Assembly: GCA_033725935.1 (NCBI GenBank)
Contig: MU867061.1
Span: 1,341,063 to 1,405,062, forward strand
Source of the DNA: Cladorrhinum sp. PSN259
Taxonomy: Eukaryota; Ascomycota; Sordariomycetes; Sordariales; Podosporaceae
Reading direction: 5' to 3'
DNA length: 64,000 nt
Shown here: piece by piece, positions 10,879 through 22,047 of the stretch
How the letters are laid out: the number at the start of each line of letters is the position of its first letter
Position numbering within the stretch: position 1 is the first letter of the stretch
Program-made: the position numbers and the translations under genes
Notes under the pieces: generated by a model
Database searches by the model: none
What the model saw: the letters and a program-made list of their open reading frames with translations, nothing else
What the model was told of the DNA's origin: nothing

Positions 10879-12855
10879 GATGAATGTATACCAAAGACAA
10901 GAATCACTTAAAGGGTGTATTTTTTTGTTAAAAAATAACTTGGTGCAGTTGAAGATTACTTTCGAAAAGAGAATTGTACAAAGAGAATCGGGAATCGGGC
11001 CGGTTCATATCGGTGAGTTTCGGTGACTTTGTTTCTCTCCGGGTTTACCTAAAATGTCAAACTCCGAGACAAGACATTCCTCACTGCTTATATGTCTTCA
11101 AGAGTGCGGGGTATGCAAGTCAAAAAGAGGGACCGGAGTATTTTTACGGATCACAAACAACAGACATCGACATGCAAGATGCGGCTTAGATTTTCTGTGT
11201 TAGCTTGATGGCACACAGGAACAAGCACAGCATAGCAAGCGCCAAACCTCAGTCTAGTAAGAAAAGAAGCCGGATAGACTGTGAATTTGGCGCGGCTTCC
11301 GAGTTCTGGACACTGCTGGTGGCGCAGGCGGACTTGCGGACTTGCGGACTTCCCCCTCTGCTTCCAATGCGCCATTCTACGCACCAAGCGTGTTCATGAC
11401 ACACGGCGGATCAGATGACGAAATTTGGTATTCCCCTAGCTGAGGGAGTAGCTTGTGATGGTGCCGTAACCAGCAGCCAGCTGCATGTCGACGAGACAAC
11501 GGCAACCATTTATGACATGTGCTCACATGAGGCCGGAGGAGAAAGTCTAGAGTTGCGATATCTCCCGGGGTTTCCCCACCACTTTATGCACCGAGGGAGG
11601 CACTGTGATGCATCCCCGAGAATCGCAGTCATCATTGCCAGTTGACAAGGAAATGTTTTGACGACCATTGAGTTTGTGTTTTTGAGCGGAAGACCAATCC
11701 CCGGGGGGGCAGCGACAAGAACCAGTCTCGAACCAGCGAGTTAGTGCTGACTTCTGACGTTGATCCAAGGAAAAAAAAACCATCCAAAATAGCAAGAGAA
11801 CAGTGCTTTCTTCGAAGCATTGTCTGACAAAATAAGCTCAAAGATGGATCGAAGTGCAGGTGGGGTCTCGGAGTCCGAGAAACCATTCTGGCTGCCAAGA
11901 TCCCGACTTCGAGTGCTGCAGGTTGCACTGGAAAACGGCAATTGCACCCGAACCCACCAATCGAGACCCCCACTGTAACCAGGTCGCACAGGGCCCCCTT
12001 CTGGAAGTGATCGCTGAATCGCAAACCTCCTTCCCCCTCACGATCGAGGATTTGACAAATCCCATCTGCCTTAGACTGCACCCCAGGTTATGCACAGACA
12101 TGTCGCAACGGTGCCGAGACACGAATTCTCCCATCTCCCACACCATCTCGGCACGAGATACCTCGCAAAGATGGGAAATATTCCGTATAGATCTGAAAGG
12201 GGCCACCGCACTGATAGGATGGAATGGTGATCACCTGCGTCAAAGATGGATGAATCGCTGCATGTTTCCAGAATGCCGCGCCAATGTATCACCTGCCAAG
12301 GTTCCATCGCAGATGCAGTGCCATCTTCAACCGTCCTGTCTCTGGATATCAAGTGCCAAGACACCCCCCATCGTCAACACTGACTCTCTTCCGCCACCAT
12401 CTCTCACTTTGTCCCATGCTTCCTCTCCACTTCCAGAAGCACGAGACAAAAACTCCAAACTGACCCATGAAATCTGCAACACCAGACTTCTGTTCCATTT
12501 GGCCCCTGAGGTGAAGCTCGAGAGGCGAGAAAGCATGGCCGCCCATCGACGACAAAAGGGACGTTATTCCCATCATGCCCGTCCTCATCTTTCGTATTTC
12601 CTTACCTCATCGACACTCCTCCGTCGGAAACCCAGCTCTGCAAATCCCACCTTGACGGTGTCTTGCAGCCCAACCTTTCACCACCACCACCCGAAGAAGA
12701 AAAATAAGAAAATCCCATTTTTCGAGCCGGTCTCTTTAAGAATAATAATCACATCACCCTTCGTTTCTTGATTTTACAGGTCCGGATATCTGTTATTACA
12801 CTCACTCATTTCTTCTCTCTCATATCATAATCACATATCCACGTCCACACTCAAG
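10879..12855. other. Intergenic, with a long unsupported open frame
   Basis: Divergent promoter region between the Cys-rich gene and the small secreted protein gene. A 305-codon plus-strand frame (11854-12771) exists, but minus-strand frames overlap it, its composition is not protein-like and it has no domain or signal, so I treat it as chance. The 70 bases before 12856 are C/T-rich, typical of a fungal 5' leader. Confidence 0.5.
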
Positions 12856-13537
12856 ATGCATCCCTCACTCATCACCTTCCTCTCCCTCTTGACTCTTTCC
12901 ACCGCCCTCCCTCTCAACATCAACCTCGGCGCCTACTCCCCCGCATTGGTAGTAGGTGATGGTGAGATTTCTTTTGCCGGGGGCGGCGAGGGAGCGACGA
13001 ACATCATCGACTCGTTGGAGGGCGCAGCGGTCAGTGGGGCCGCCGGGGCTGCCTCGAGACCGGCTGCTCGCCAGGTTGAGGAGGAGGCTGCTGTATCAGT
13101 ATCCGCAGCAGCAGAAGGAGAACAGAAGGCAGCGCCTATTCTTAATGACCCAGTAAGTTCCCAACGTTTCCCTCTTCCTCTACCTTCATATAAAGCCCCC
13201 CAAAAAAGCCACCTCAATGTCTAATATCCTAAGTAATCTACCCCAGACCGCATCCCTCCCCGAACCAGGCGATCCCCGTCGCTCCAGCCTCGGACCCCGC
13301 TCTCCGTCTCCCGCACCCGACCTCGCAGGCTTCGACAGGGCCCTGAAATACGCTGAAGCGGCCCTGACAAAGGGTCCAGCGATCCAGCTCGGCACAGAAG
13401 CAGCAGGAGTCGGCATCATCGTCGACAATAATGCGGGCACGGGCGGCGTCAACGTTCCTGCGTCTAACGCTGGACAAAGGGAAAATCCGGAGAGGGGAAT
13501 TGTTATTGTTGCTCCTGGGCCTGAGAGGGAAGAGTAA
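12856..13537 (+). CDS. Small secreted protein, conserved-type hypothetical
   Basis: Predicted secreted protein of 195 residues without a known function. Exon 1 is 12856-13152 and exon 2 is 13247-13537; the 94-bp intron has a GTAAGT donor and a CCCCAG acceptor and joins in phase 0. Residues 1-17 form a clear signal peptide ending at STA before LPLN. The mature N-terminus has the segment INLGAYSPALVVGDGEISF, which I recall as typical of a family of fungal secreted hypothetical proteins. It is followed by an Ala/Gly/Glu-rich linker and, in exon 2, a segment with ALKYAEAALTKGPAIQLGTE ahead of a Gly/Asn-rich end. There are no cysteines, unlike many effectors. A wall or extracellular role is possible but not shown. 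Confidence 0.75.
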
Positions 13538-14345
13538 AAATATAGTGACTTTTGAGTAGAAATGGTATGGAGGGAAAAGAAATGGAAAGAGGGTTTTTAG
13601 GCTAGGGTGTTTGTGAAGATGTACTGGCTGGTTCAAGGCGAAAAATGATTTGGCTTTTTTTTCTTCCTTTTTTGGGCTCTCGGTTGTGGTGATTTTCTCT
13701 TGTTCGGCGAGGAGTTTGAAGGTGTTTTTATGGGGTTTTGGCAATTGTAGATAGTTTGTCTTTTTTATTGTATTAGAATACTGGAAAGGGAAAAGTTATA
13801 GTCTATACATGAATCGGCCCGGTATTGGCATTTTTTGTGCATGGCGACGCTGGTGATGGCTTCACTTCTTCCGAGCCTCTCCCCCTTACACAAGCGATGA
13901 AGAGACATCATCACATAAAAGACAATAATAAGCCATCATTTCTTCGTCTTGTCAATCCCCAAGCGGTTGCCCGCCTTTCCCTCCGTTATGCGTCCAGTCA
14001 CAAGCCGGATCTACGGCCCGTTGAACCCTGATGAATGAAACCACCTTCCAAATGCCGGCCGCCGGAACGGACGTACCCCTCTCACGAGTCTCATCCCCGC
14101 TCCGGCCGATTGCTCCACCTCCCTTCCAATACGGCAACTCCGCCATCACAACATTCGATTCTACCGACCTTCACCCGTGGCAGTGAGTTGAAGGTAACGT
14201 TGACATGTAAGGGAATCAGTATAAAAGTGAACATCTCTCTCTCTCTTCAGTCTACTCTATCACACCCTCCTCATCATCATCAGCAGCATCTTCTCTATTC
14301 TTCACTTGTGTTATATTTGAACCTGATCAAAAGAAGAAGAAAAAA
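13538..14345. other. Intergenic, no gene seen
   Basis: Holds the 3' UTR of the secreted-protein gene and the promoter of the DUF1349 gene. The open frame upstream of 14346 is simply the in-frame leader of the next gene and has no support as coding sequence. Confidence 0.55.
14220..14226 (+). promoter_or_regulatory. Putative TATA box
   Basis: TATAAAA lies 120 bases before the DUF1349 start codon. A (CT)n stretch follows at about 14234-14250, the usual pyrimidine-rich arrangement near fungal transcription starts. Inferred from pattern only. Confidence 0.45.
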
Positions 14346-15048
14346 ATGTCCAACTTCACACTCACAGCCAGCCCAGCCACCGACATCTGGCGTAAACCCC
14401 CATCCAAAGATATTTTCAACGGTATTTTTATCCCCCTCCCATTATTTTTTTAAAACACCCTCACTAACCACACTTTCTTTCCACTCAATAAAAGCACCCC
14501 ACACACCTCCCCAATCCAACCCCCTCCCTTCCTTCATCTCGGCAACCCTCACGATCCCCTCTTCAGGAATCTACACAACCCTCTACGACCAATCCGGCCT
14601 CCTCTTGACCTTCACTCGCACCACCACCGCTACTTCAACCACTTCTTCTTCCAACCCAGTTCAAGGCAGTACCGGTACCAGCCCAGAAAAATGGATAAAA
14701 GCAGGCATCGAATTCTACAACTCCACTCCCAAACTCAGCGTCGTCTCGTGCGACCGCTGGGCCGACTGGTCCGTCGCGCCCTTGGTCTCTGACCCGTCCT
14801 CGCCGGACTGGACGACGCTGAGCATCGAGAAGGAAACCGACGAGCACGGGACCAGCCTCTGGGTCTATCAGGTTCTGGAAGAAGGAAAACGCAAGGAGCC
14901 GATCCGCGAGATCTGCTGGGTTTTTGGCAACGACGACAACGAAGAGTGGGAGGTCGGGGTGAGCGCCATGGCGGCTCGTCCTGCCAGGGGAGAGGAATTA
15001 GGGGAACTCAAAGTTGACATCAAAAACTTTGAGGTCAAGTGGGAGTGA
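14346..15048 (+). CDS. DUF1349 family protein
   Basis: Protein of 209 residues of the DUF1349 type, a concanavalin-like beta-sandwich family found in bacteria and fungi (the yeast Ree1 relatives). Exon 1 is 14346-14421 and exon 2 is 14495-15048; the 73-bp intron has a GTATTT donor, a CTAAC branch and an AAG acceptor, joining in phase 1. The ATG was chosen because it follows an A-rich leader and gives a short start that leads directly into the domain. Supporting features are the alternating beta-strand pattern, the segment EKWIKAGIEFYN, the following VVSCDRWADWS, and the C-terminal VDIKNFEVKWE. No signal peptide is present, so it should be cytosolic. Any sugar-binding or enzyme-regulating role is known only from distant relatives and is not shown here. 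Confidence 0.8.
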
Positions 15049-16549
15049 GTGAGTAAAAGCACAACATGGTCACAAAAAAAGAACTTTTTGTTTTGAGGTG
15101 GCCGAAACTTTTTGTATTTAGTTTGCTCATATAAACCTAGACCCTCCTCAAGCGTGGTGTTCTTTAAAAAACCACGGCATAACGGCGTCGAGCCAAAGGG
15201 GTTTTTGTTAGGTATTTGTGTCATAAAAAAGTCATAAAATCATCATCACAGGTCATTAACAGAACAAACGAATGTCTGTGAAAAACCCGCCTTTAAACCC
15301 TTCGCCCAGCGCGGTTTCCATAAAAAAAATTGTTGTCAGCAACCATGCAGGCCCTTTTTTCTTCAAGGTGGTTGCTTAAATTTGTTGTTGTTTGTCCTTC
15401 AACCCCCTCTCCAACCATGATCATCCTGATCAAAATTGCAAAATTGCGTTCCGGGGTTCGACAAAAGAAATGAATAATGTTGTGCGCGCTCAACGCAGTG
15501 TCGATACGGGCAGTTGAACAGAAGGAAGGACGCATAGAGGGGGTAGATATACGGCGACATCTTTTTGTCGATGCCGGCCAATCATCCCCCCTCCCGTTGT
15601 CTTTGTCTTTTGGTCCTTCCTCCCATCCAATTTCCCCACATCTTGTTCCAGTCTGAGAGTGGTGTTGTGTTGCTGTTTGGTCCCGATTCTAAGCCATTCC
15701 TTAACAAGTGTTTCCAAAACTCCGAGGAAAAACAGAAAAGCTGAGATATCGTTGCCCATTATTCCCGTTCCCAAAAAAAAGTAGTCCAGCTAAAGCAGAC
15801 AGAGCAAGAGAAAATAACACTATCCATGGTTGGGGTTCTTTTTTTTTTGTTGAGATGTTTGTTGTGAAGTGCAGCGCGAGAACGACGTGTGTTCCTTCTT
15901 GCCAAATCCTGACGGCAAAAGTCCAATAAGAAAACAGATCCTTCCTGGTTTGTGACCATCCATTGACCCCTTCTAGCAGTTCTTCAGATTCCCTGTTGTG
16001 AAAACATTCGACCAGCGATGAAGCCAAGTTGATACGATTCAGAAAAACAAAAAAAAACAAAAATTCCAGGGTTCCCAGATAACCAGCAAAACCAACCCAG
16101 CATATCCAAGGTATCATAAAGCAGAGAGAATCAAGCCAAAAAAGGGATCTGGAGAGCAGAGGGGAAAGATGGGCTGCACACAGACGTCTTCTCTGCGCGC
16201 ATCTCGTATCGTGTATCGGCATTAAGCCCCTCTCACCCCGCATATCCTGTATCATAAATTGGTCGGCCAACCTCGAGAGAAGTGAAGATAATTCAGTGCG
16301 TGAATGAAAAATCTCCCAAATGGTGTTCCAATCTGATGCAAGGTTTGGGAGCCTGTAATGAGAAAGACCAAGAAACGCCGGGATATCAAGAGATGAGCAG
16401 ACAAGAGGCAAACCCGTTTCCCCTCAAAAAGACGCAGTCCAAGTTTATACTCCCTTCCAGCTGTTGTAAAGATACTCCCTTAACGCCTTGCCAAGAAAAA
16501 GCCAGAGACCTGTCCGTTGTGTTGCCTTCTGCAGTGATACCTATCCCTC
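15049..16549. other. Intergenic between convergent genes
   Basis: Lies between the 3' end of the DUF1349 gene and the 3' end of the BTB gene. Open frames on both strands overlap and are Phe/Leu/Ser-rich; none has a domain. A poly-A/T-rich patch is present near 15840-15850. Nothing else is supported. Confidence 0.55.
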
Positions 16550-17539
16550 TTAGATCGTCTTTGGCGTCCGCGCGTTGCTCGCGTCAATGATGTCGTCGAG
16601 GTGGTTGCACATGGCGACGAACAGGTCGAAAAACAGTTTCCCACTTCCTTCGCCGTACACGTCGCTGCCACACTTCTCCATCTCGGCCTGCATGGTGCCG
16701 CTGCGCTTGAAGGTCTTGCGGCACCGGATGATGAGCGCCAGGTAATGAGCGCGCAGGCGGCTGTCCGAGTCGGGCGTGTTCGCGTAACAGTATTGCGCGC
16801 TGCGGAGGATCGTGCCGACGTCGATGCCGGCCTGCAGTCCTTGCTTCCGCAGCGCCAGCCTCTTGAGCTCCTCTAGGCCGTAGCGCTCCGCGACACAGTA
16901 CACGACGGTGTCACGGAGTATGTGCTGGCCAATGCTCGCGAGGTACACGGTCGCCTCAACAGCCGAAGGTGTCTGGGGTGTTTGTCCTGCGCGGCCACCT
17001 CCGAATTTTGGTGAATCGTGAATCGTCGGGGAGGAATGGGGTGTGACCCGACGGGGAAGCGCATCCTCGAGCTCCCAAGAGTTTCGCTGCTTGTTGTGCA
17101 ACAAGCGGGGGTAGTAGTCGCCCTTGTAGAGATATTCGAGAACTGCGCTGAAGACTTCCGGCTCTTCGTCCGGGAGAGAGATCCTTCTATTCTTTGCATC
17201 GACGACGCTGCCACGCAGAACCTTTTCAAAAAAGGGCGCCTGGCAAAGCACATCTTCGTGTGCTGCAAACAGTCGCGCCTCCTGGCCCACCACGAGGGTT
17301 ACGATGGGGGAGGGGGCGACGGACTTGTCGTTTGACCTCGCCTGCTTATCCTGCATGCGCGAGGTCTCCTCGCTGTGGAGCGACCGTTGCAATTTCGACA
17401 CTTTCTGGGGGTCCCGCACGGATCCCTTCTTCATCAGCCTCGTTGACTTGTCCACTCGGTGTTGCGAATCCATTGGCATCGTGGCAGCCTCCCTCTGGGA
17501 GGTGCTGGTGGTCTGGCTTCGAAACGAGCGCTTGAACAT
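16550..17539 (-). CDS. BTB/POZ domain protein
   Basis: Protein of 329 residues with one BTB/POZ fold at about residues 75-150, recognised from PIVTLVVGQEARLFAAHEDVL, then FFEKVLRG, an acidic turn, and VFSAVLEYLYKGDYYP. BTB domains dimerise and often link substrates to Cul3 ubiquitin ligases. The remaining half is helical and has no kelch or zinc-finger repeats, so a transcription factor role is unlikely. The open frame extends 62 codons further upstream, but the ATG at 17539 (MFKRSFRS) is preferred because the upstream part has unlike composition. A Ser/Thr/Arg-rich N-terminus (1-70) precedes the fold. No intron is needed. The partner and process are unknown. Confidence 0.85.
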   Translation of the reverse strand: MFKRSFRSQTTSTSQREAATMPMDSQHRVDKSTRLMKKGSVRDPQKVSKLQRSLHSEETSRMQDKQARSNDKSVAPSPIVTLVVGQEARLFAAHEDVLCQAPFFEKVLRGSVVDAKNRRISLPDEEPEVFSAVLEYLYKGDYYPRLLHNKQRNSWELEDALPRRVTPHSSPTIHDSPKFGGGRAGQTPQTPSAVEATVYLASIGQHILRDTVVYCVAERYGLEELKRLALRKQGLQAGIDVGTILRSAQYCYANTPDSDSRLRAHYLALIIRCRKTFKRSGTMQAEMEKCGSDVYGEGSGKLFFDLFVAMCNHLDDIIDASNARTPKTI

Positions 17540-19229
17540 GGTGGCGGTATTTGGTCGAGAGGTGATGATTGATGATAATGGTAATTTAAGTTTGATATCG
17601 GGAAGAGATTCGAGGTGTGCGGGATCACAGGAAAAAGGAAGTCCTTCTCCTGTGGTTTCAAGAGAGCGACGAAAAAAGGAATGAAGGCCCGGAGGCAAAA
17701 AGACAGAAAAAGGAGAGAAGCACAAGAAAATGATTGACGGGGTCCGGGCGGTGTTATTCTAGAGAGTACATCCAGAATTAACTCCAGCGAGCAATTTGCG
17801 ACCCTTTGGTTGTGTGATGGGGGGAGGGGGGGGGGGGGAGGAAAAAAGAGAAGGGTTGGAAGATGCGGGGGGTGGAGGATATATTTATATTCAGGAGGTG
17901 GGGGTACCACCGAACGGGGGAGTGTGCCTGGGAAATCATGGTCGATCAATGAAAAAACAAGAAGGGCTGGGAAAACGCCCACTTGCATATCCCGGGCTGC
18001 CTTGATTGTGTCATCGTCCTTCAGCAATACAAAAGTGTCAATCAATTGATCTCTTGCGCGGCACCTTGCGCAAACCACAATTTGATGATTGTTTCGCCGT
18101 TACTCGTCGTCGTCAGCAAGTAGCCAGGTCCCCAGGCCGTTACAAACCTGTGAATTGGCGTGCAAGGGCTTCCCAAGCGTGGGCAACACTCAACTGCCAG
18201 GGCTCCAGCTGTCAAATTCAGCCCAACCGCATTTCAGATGAGGGGTAACTTCAGCAGCATCAACACCCAACAACATCAATTTGGACGACTGCAGATGAAA
18301 AGTCGGTTCTCCTCGGCAAGATTCCAATTGCTTCTTTTCTTCTCCCAAAGGATCCATCAATAAATGCAACAAATTGATACTACTTCCTCAAGGGTGTGTC
18401 GTTGTTTTTGCCTCCCAGGTGGGGAGGCACGTGCTGCTTGACAGCCAGTGACAAGTAGGGACAACCTCACCTCCCCAGCTGTCCGGCGCTTGCCTGTCTG
18501 CACGCAGGCTGCACACTTGAGAGGTGCCAACAAGCTGGGCGGATGCACATTTTTTCAGCATCCCTGTTCCGTCTCCGTGAGAGGTCGACACACAGTCACT
18601 CAAGCCCACATCATCCACGTAGCACAAATGACTCTTGCACACAGTCAATTGGTACAATATCCCACATCCGAGTTGGTCTGCCGCATCTGGTCTCCCACAT
18701 TTATTTGGGTAACGTCACGAATGTGTCGTAAAGAAAGGAATTGTCCCCAGATCAACAGGGACACCGTCTGCTCCATCGGCTTTACCCCACAAGATCCAAT
18801 GCAGTGGTAAAGTGGAGATGCAATCGGTTTGTGGAGACCACCCCAAAAGCTGGCAACAGGGGCGCCATTTTTAGCTCCGATCCATAGACCTTGTCAGCAT
18901 TCACAGGCGGGTTAATTAGCCCCTGTACATTTAATCCTTCTTCTTCCACGCCTCACATAACAGTTGGTACGGTCCATGATAAGGATGAATGTGTTTGTTG
19001 ACTGGGCCTGTCTATCTTAACCCCAGGTCGATCATCGTAATCATGCATATCTATACAACCCGCACCTCCGAGCTCAACAATAGGGATAAAAAGAATATCA
19101 ACAGAGGAAAACAAATACAAGGGCACTCCCATCACTCCAATTTGTATGACAGCTCACCCTCCAAAGCGAATCCCGCATGAATTGTGACCGTTTGCTCAAC
19201 AGCAAGCCTGAGCACATGTGCTACTTTGC
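17540..19229. other. Intergenic, no gene seen
   Basis: Upstream region of the BTB gene and 3' side of the membrane-protein gene. It contains a G-rich run at 17820-17838 and an E-box-like CACGTG near 18428. Open frames are short and overlapping. Confidence 0.55.
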
Positions 19230-20549
19230 CTACTCAACATTATCTTCCTCGGGCACCAGAATCTGTCGAGGAGTCTGTCTTGGCGGTGTGGTTGATGTGG
19301 GTTGTTCTTGGCCACTCTTGTCACAGAGGTTCTCACGCATACCGATGAGGCCATAAATGAAGGCGAAGACTGGAAGTATGTTTGATCAGCAAGATAAGTC
19401 ATGAGTAACGATTGCGCAGAACCATCTTCACCTGTCAAGCCCAAGCCCACAAAACCAGCGACATATGAAGCAATGTACTCAGCCTTCTCCATCTGATCAG
19501 GGTCCATCCAGAAATATGGGTACTCGCCGGTGAACAGCTTGCCGAATGCAGCCCACCCGAGGTACGCCGAAAGGAAGAATGCAACGAAGAAGATGTGGCT
19601 TCCAACAGGCTGTTAATATCTCGTGTTAGCAGTAATTCTTGATGTGGTGTCGAGGGGCGGGACCTACAACTTGGCGCTTAATGCTGTTAAGGACGAAAAT
19701 CTCGAAAAAGACGATGAGAGCAGTGACACAGTAGAGATTGATAAGACAGAATGGCTGTAACCAGTAATCGCCGAAGAAGGTCTCGGCTGAGGATGGGGAC
19801 AGTGATTCTTCACCTCCATCACCTCCTTTACCTTCCTTACCTTTCTTACCTCCCTCATCTCGCTCACCTCCCTCATCACCCCCGGGAAATTTGCCGTAGC
19901 TCTGGGGTACAAGCACTGCCCAGTAGATCACGCAGTTCATGATCACAATGACGTGGACAATGGTGAAAAAGATGCTGAAGTAGAAACGCTTGCGGGACTG
20001 AGGTGTCTGCACAGGTGGAGACAACTTCTTGATGACACTGGACTCCCAGCGATTGTCTTCTCCCTCAATGTCAGAGTAGAAGAGATGAGTGAAGCTCCAG
20101 GACTAATTGTGGAAGCAACGTCAGTCATTAAAGGCCGTTTAATGCAGACTGATAGAACATCAGACAGGACTTACAAAAACAATGAAGTGATAGAGCCAGA
20201 GCAAAACATATGCCACGGTTGCAAACTCAAAGAGCGTACACCATGCAGTCTTGCCCTCCTCTTCACCATACTCGTATTTGATCTTGTAGACAAGGAGCAT
20301 CGCCGCAAGACCGGACAGGTAGGCAAAGATGAGCCCGCGGATGTAGACCAAGGCGCTCTGGCTGAGCCAAGGCCATGGCGAGTGGCATGCTCGAAGGAAA
20401 ATCGGCTTTGTAAAATAGATTGTCAGCAGAGGCTCTAAATAAAACAACGTAACTTTCCATACGTGATCCTGAACTTGGGACGAGCCGTTTGGCTGAGGAA
20501 GACCAGAACGGTCAATGAGGGGAGCCCTCTCGCCCTGAGACGCAGGCAT
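19230..20549 (-). CDS. Polytopic membrane protein, FAR-17a/AIG1-like (tentative)
   Basis: Integral membrane protein of 375 residues in four exons: 20549-20175, 20102-19668, 19609-19432 and 19369-19230. The introns of 72, 58 and 62 bp have GTAAGT, GTAGGT and GTGAAG donors and join in phases 0, 0 and 1. About six hydrophobic helices are visible: GLIFAYLSGLAAMLLVYKI, the FATVAYVLLWLYHFIVFSW region, FSIFFTIVHVIVIMNCVIYW, FCLINLYCVTALIVFFEIFV, FFVAFFLSAYLGWAAFGKLF and the last around GFVGLGLTVFAFIYGLIGM. A 25-residue charged Gly/Glu/Lys insert sits between helices 3 and 4. The order of segments resembles fungal proteins labelled FAR-17a/AIG1-like or rolling-stone-like, but I could not fix the family or a catalytic residue. 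The gene structure is more certain than the name. Confidence 0.7.
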
Positions 20550-22047
20550 GATTTCTCAGGTGGTTTGCTGAGAATTTGAAGGCAGATGCTGGCTACTTTG
20601 GCGAGACTTTATGTCAAAGGGTGATGGGTACTTGGTGGTGCCCGGTGGAACAATCGAGATGCCAGGCTTAAAGCTAAGAAGGCTGTGCAAAGGACTGGAA
20701 GAGACAGAAATGAAGTGACTGACAATGACCAAAAAGCGAGAGCGTGGTGGAAGAGGAGAGAGGAAGAAAAACAGAACAGGTTTTTTGGGTCCAGATAAAA
20801 AGAGGAACTGCCGGACTCAGAGTCCTGACGTTAGAATGCCTTCCATGTGTGAGGCCGGCTTTGGAGGTAAAATGGGAAGCAACACCCACAGTCCTTCGCC
20901 AGACATCGCTTCTAACAGATATTGAGGGAAGTAACCTCGGAGAATGTTGAGAGCCCTGTTGCATGCAGGTTCTAAGAGCGGCCCTCGACGGAAGCTGTAC
21001 CTTGATGAGGAAGGGACATTCCATGCATCGGCATCAGATCGATGAGACAATTGTGGAAGCGGCAAAGTAAATTTCTAGGTAGAGCAGAGGATCTCTCCCG
21101 AGGTCCAGAGATCCATGGATCAAGGACTGAACGCCTGACTGCTCCAAAGCATATTCTGCTTCTCTTTCATCAAGTTCCATCTATCGGCTGCTTCAATTGC
21201 GGGCACCTTCACAGTGCGCCCTGGTTCATATGGGATCTGGAAGCAAACCTGTTGTAGGATTTTCAGAATAGTGGTGCTGTGACATAACGCTATATTCACT
21301 CCTTCTTCGCTGCAAACTTTAAAATCTCTCAGCCTCTAGCTAAACATGGGGGTTGAACCGTTCGACTTGAACGTGAGATGAAGCTATCCCCAAGGTCCCC
21401 TGTAACCTAATTTAGTGGGCCTTCAGCGGAGACGTTCCACTTCATGATTGCGCTCCAATCAACGGCCGCCAGTTCCGTCAGCGGACACGGTGGGTCCCCC
21501 TCCCAGTCACACAAGGTCCCGGCAGGTTGGTGCCTACCTGGCCTGTCAATACACACACACACACACACTCTCTCTCTCTCTCTCTTGAATGACCATGACA
21601 ATGAGTCACAAGTCTCTCGTCAGCCTCGAAGCTTTCTTCGGCAAATAATGCAAGTGCATGTTTTCACTCGCTTCTAATGGATAATGTGACGAATTGATGT
21701 TAAATACGGATACTGCCAACATGCACCCCTGCTTCATGTCGGCGCCGTTCCCGTGTTTGTTCATGGCGCATCCTGTGCCAAGCGCCACTAACCCGCGACC
21801 GCGGTCTGGGCAAGGGGCCTGATGGCGATGGTGCCTGGAAGCAATTTAAAAAAAAACCAACGTCGTCGCCGCGGTCGCTCGTCGTCGTTCCTGTCGCTCT
21901 TTATTTCTGCTTTTTATTGAGGATATTTCCTTCAATCACACTCGTTTGTATCACTTTATACTTATGGCACGCTCGTTTTATATTTAATCATCACGGTTTC
22001 GAAATACGACTACCGAATTTATTCGCCAGCAACTTGGGATTGGAGTC
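20550..22047. other. Divergent promoter region, no gene seen
   Basis: About 1.5 kb between two divergent membrane-protein genes. It contains an adjoining (CA)n-(CT)n microsatellite at about 21550-21584. Open frames on either strand overlap and lack motifs. Confidence 0.55.
21550..21584. repeat. Compound (CA)n-(CT)n microsatellite
   Basis: A run of CA dinucleotides passes directly into a run of CT dinucleotides within the divergent promoter region. Seen directly in the sequence. Confidence 0.9.

Noticed and set aside
11854..12771. A 305-codon plus-strand open frame
   Set aside because: Minus-strand frames overlap it, composition is not protein-like, it has no domain or signal peptide, and it lies in the leader region of the secreted-protein gene.
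17540..17725. In-frame upstream extension of the BTB gene by 62 codons
   Set aside because: Its composition differs from the rest, and a good ATG (17539) starts the conserved-looking part.
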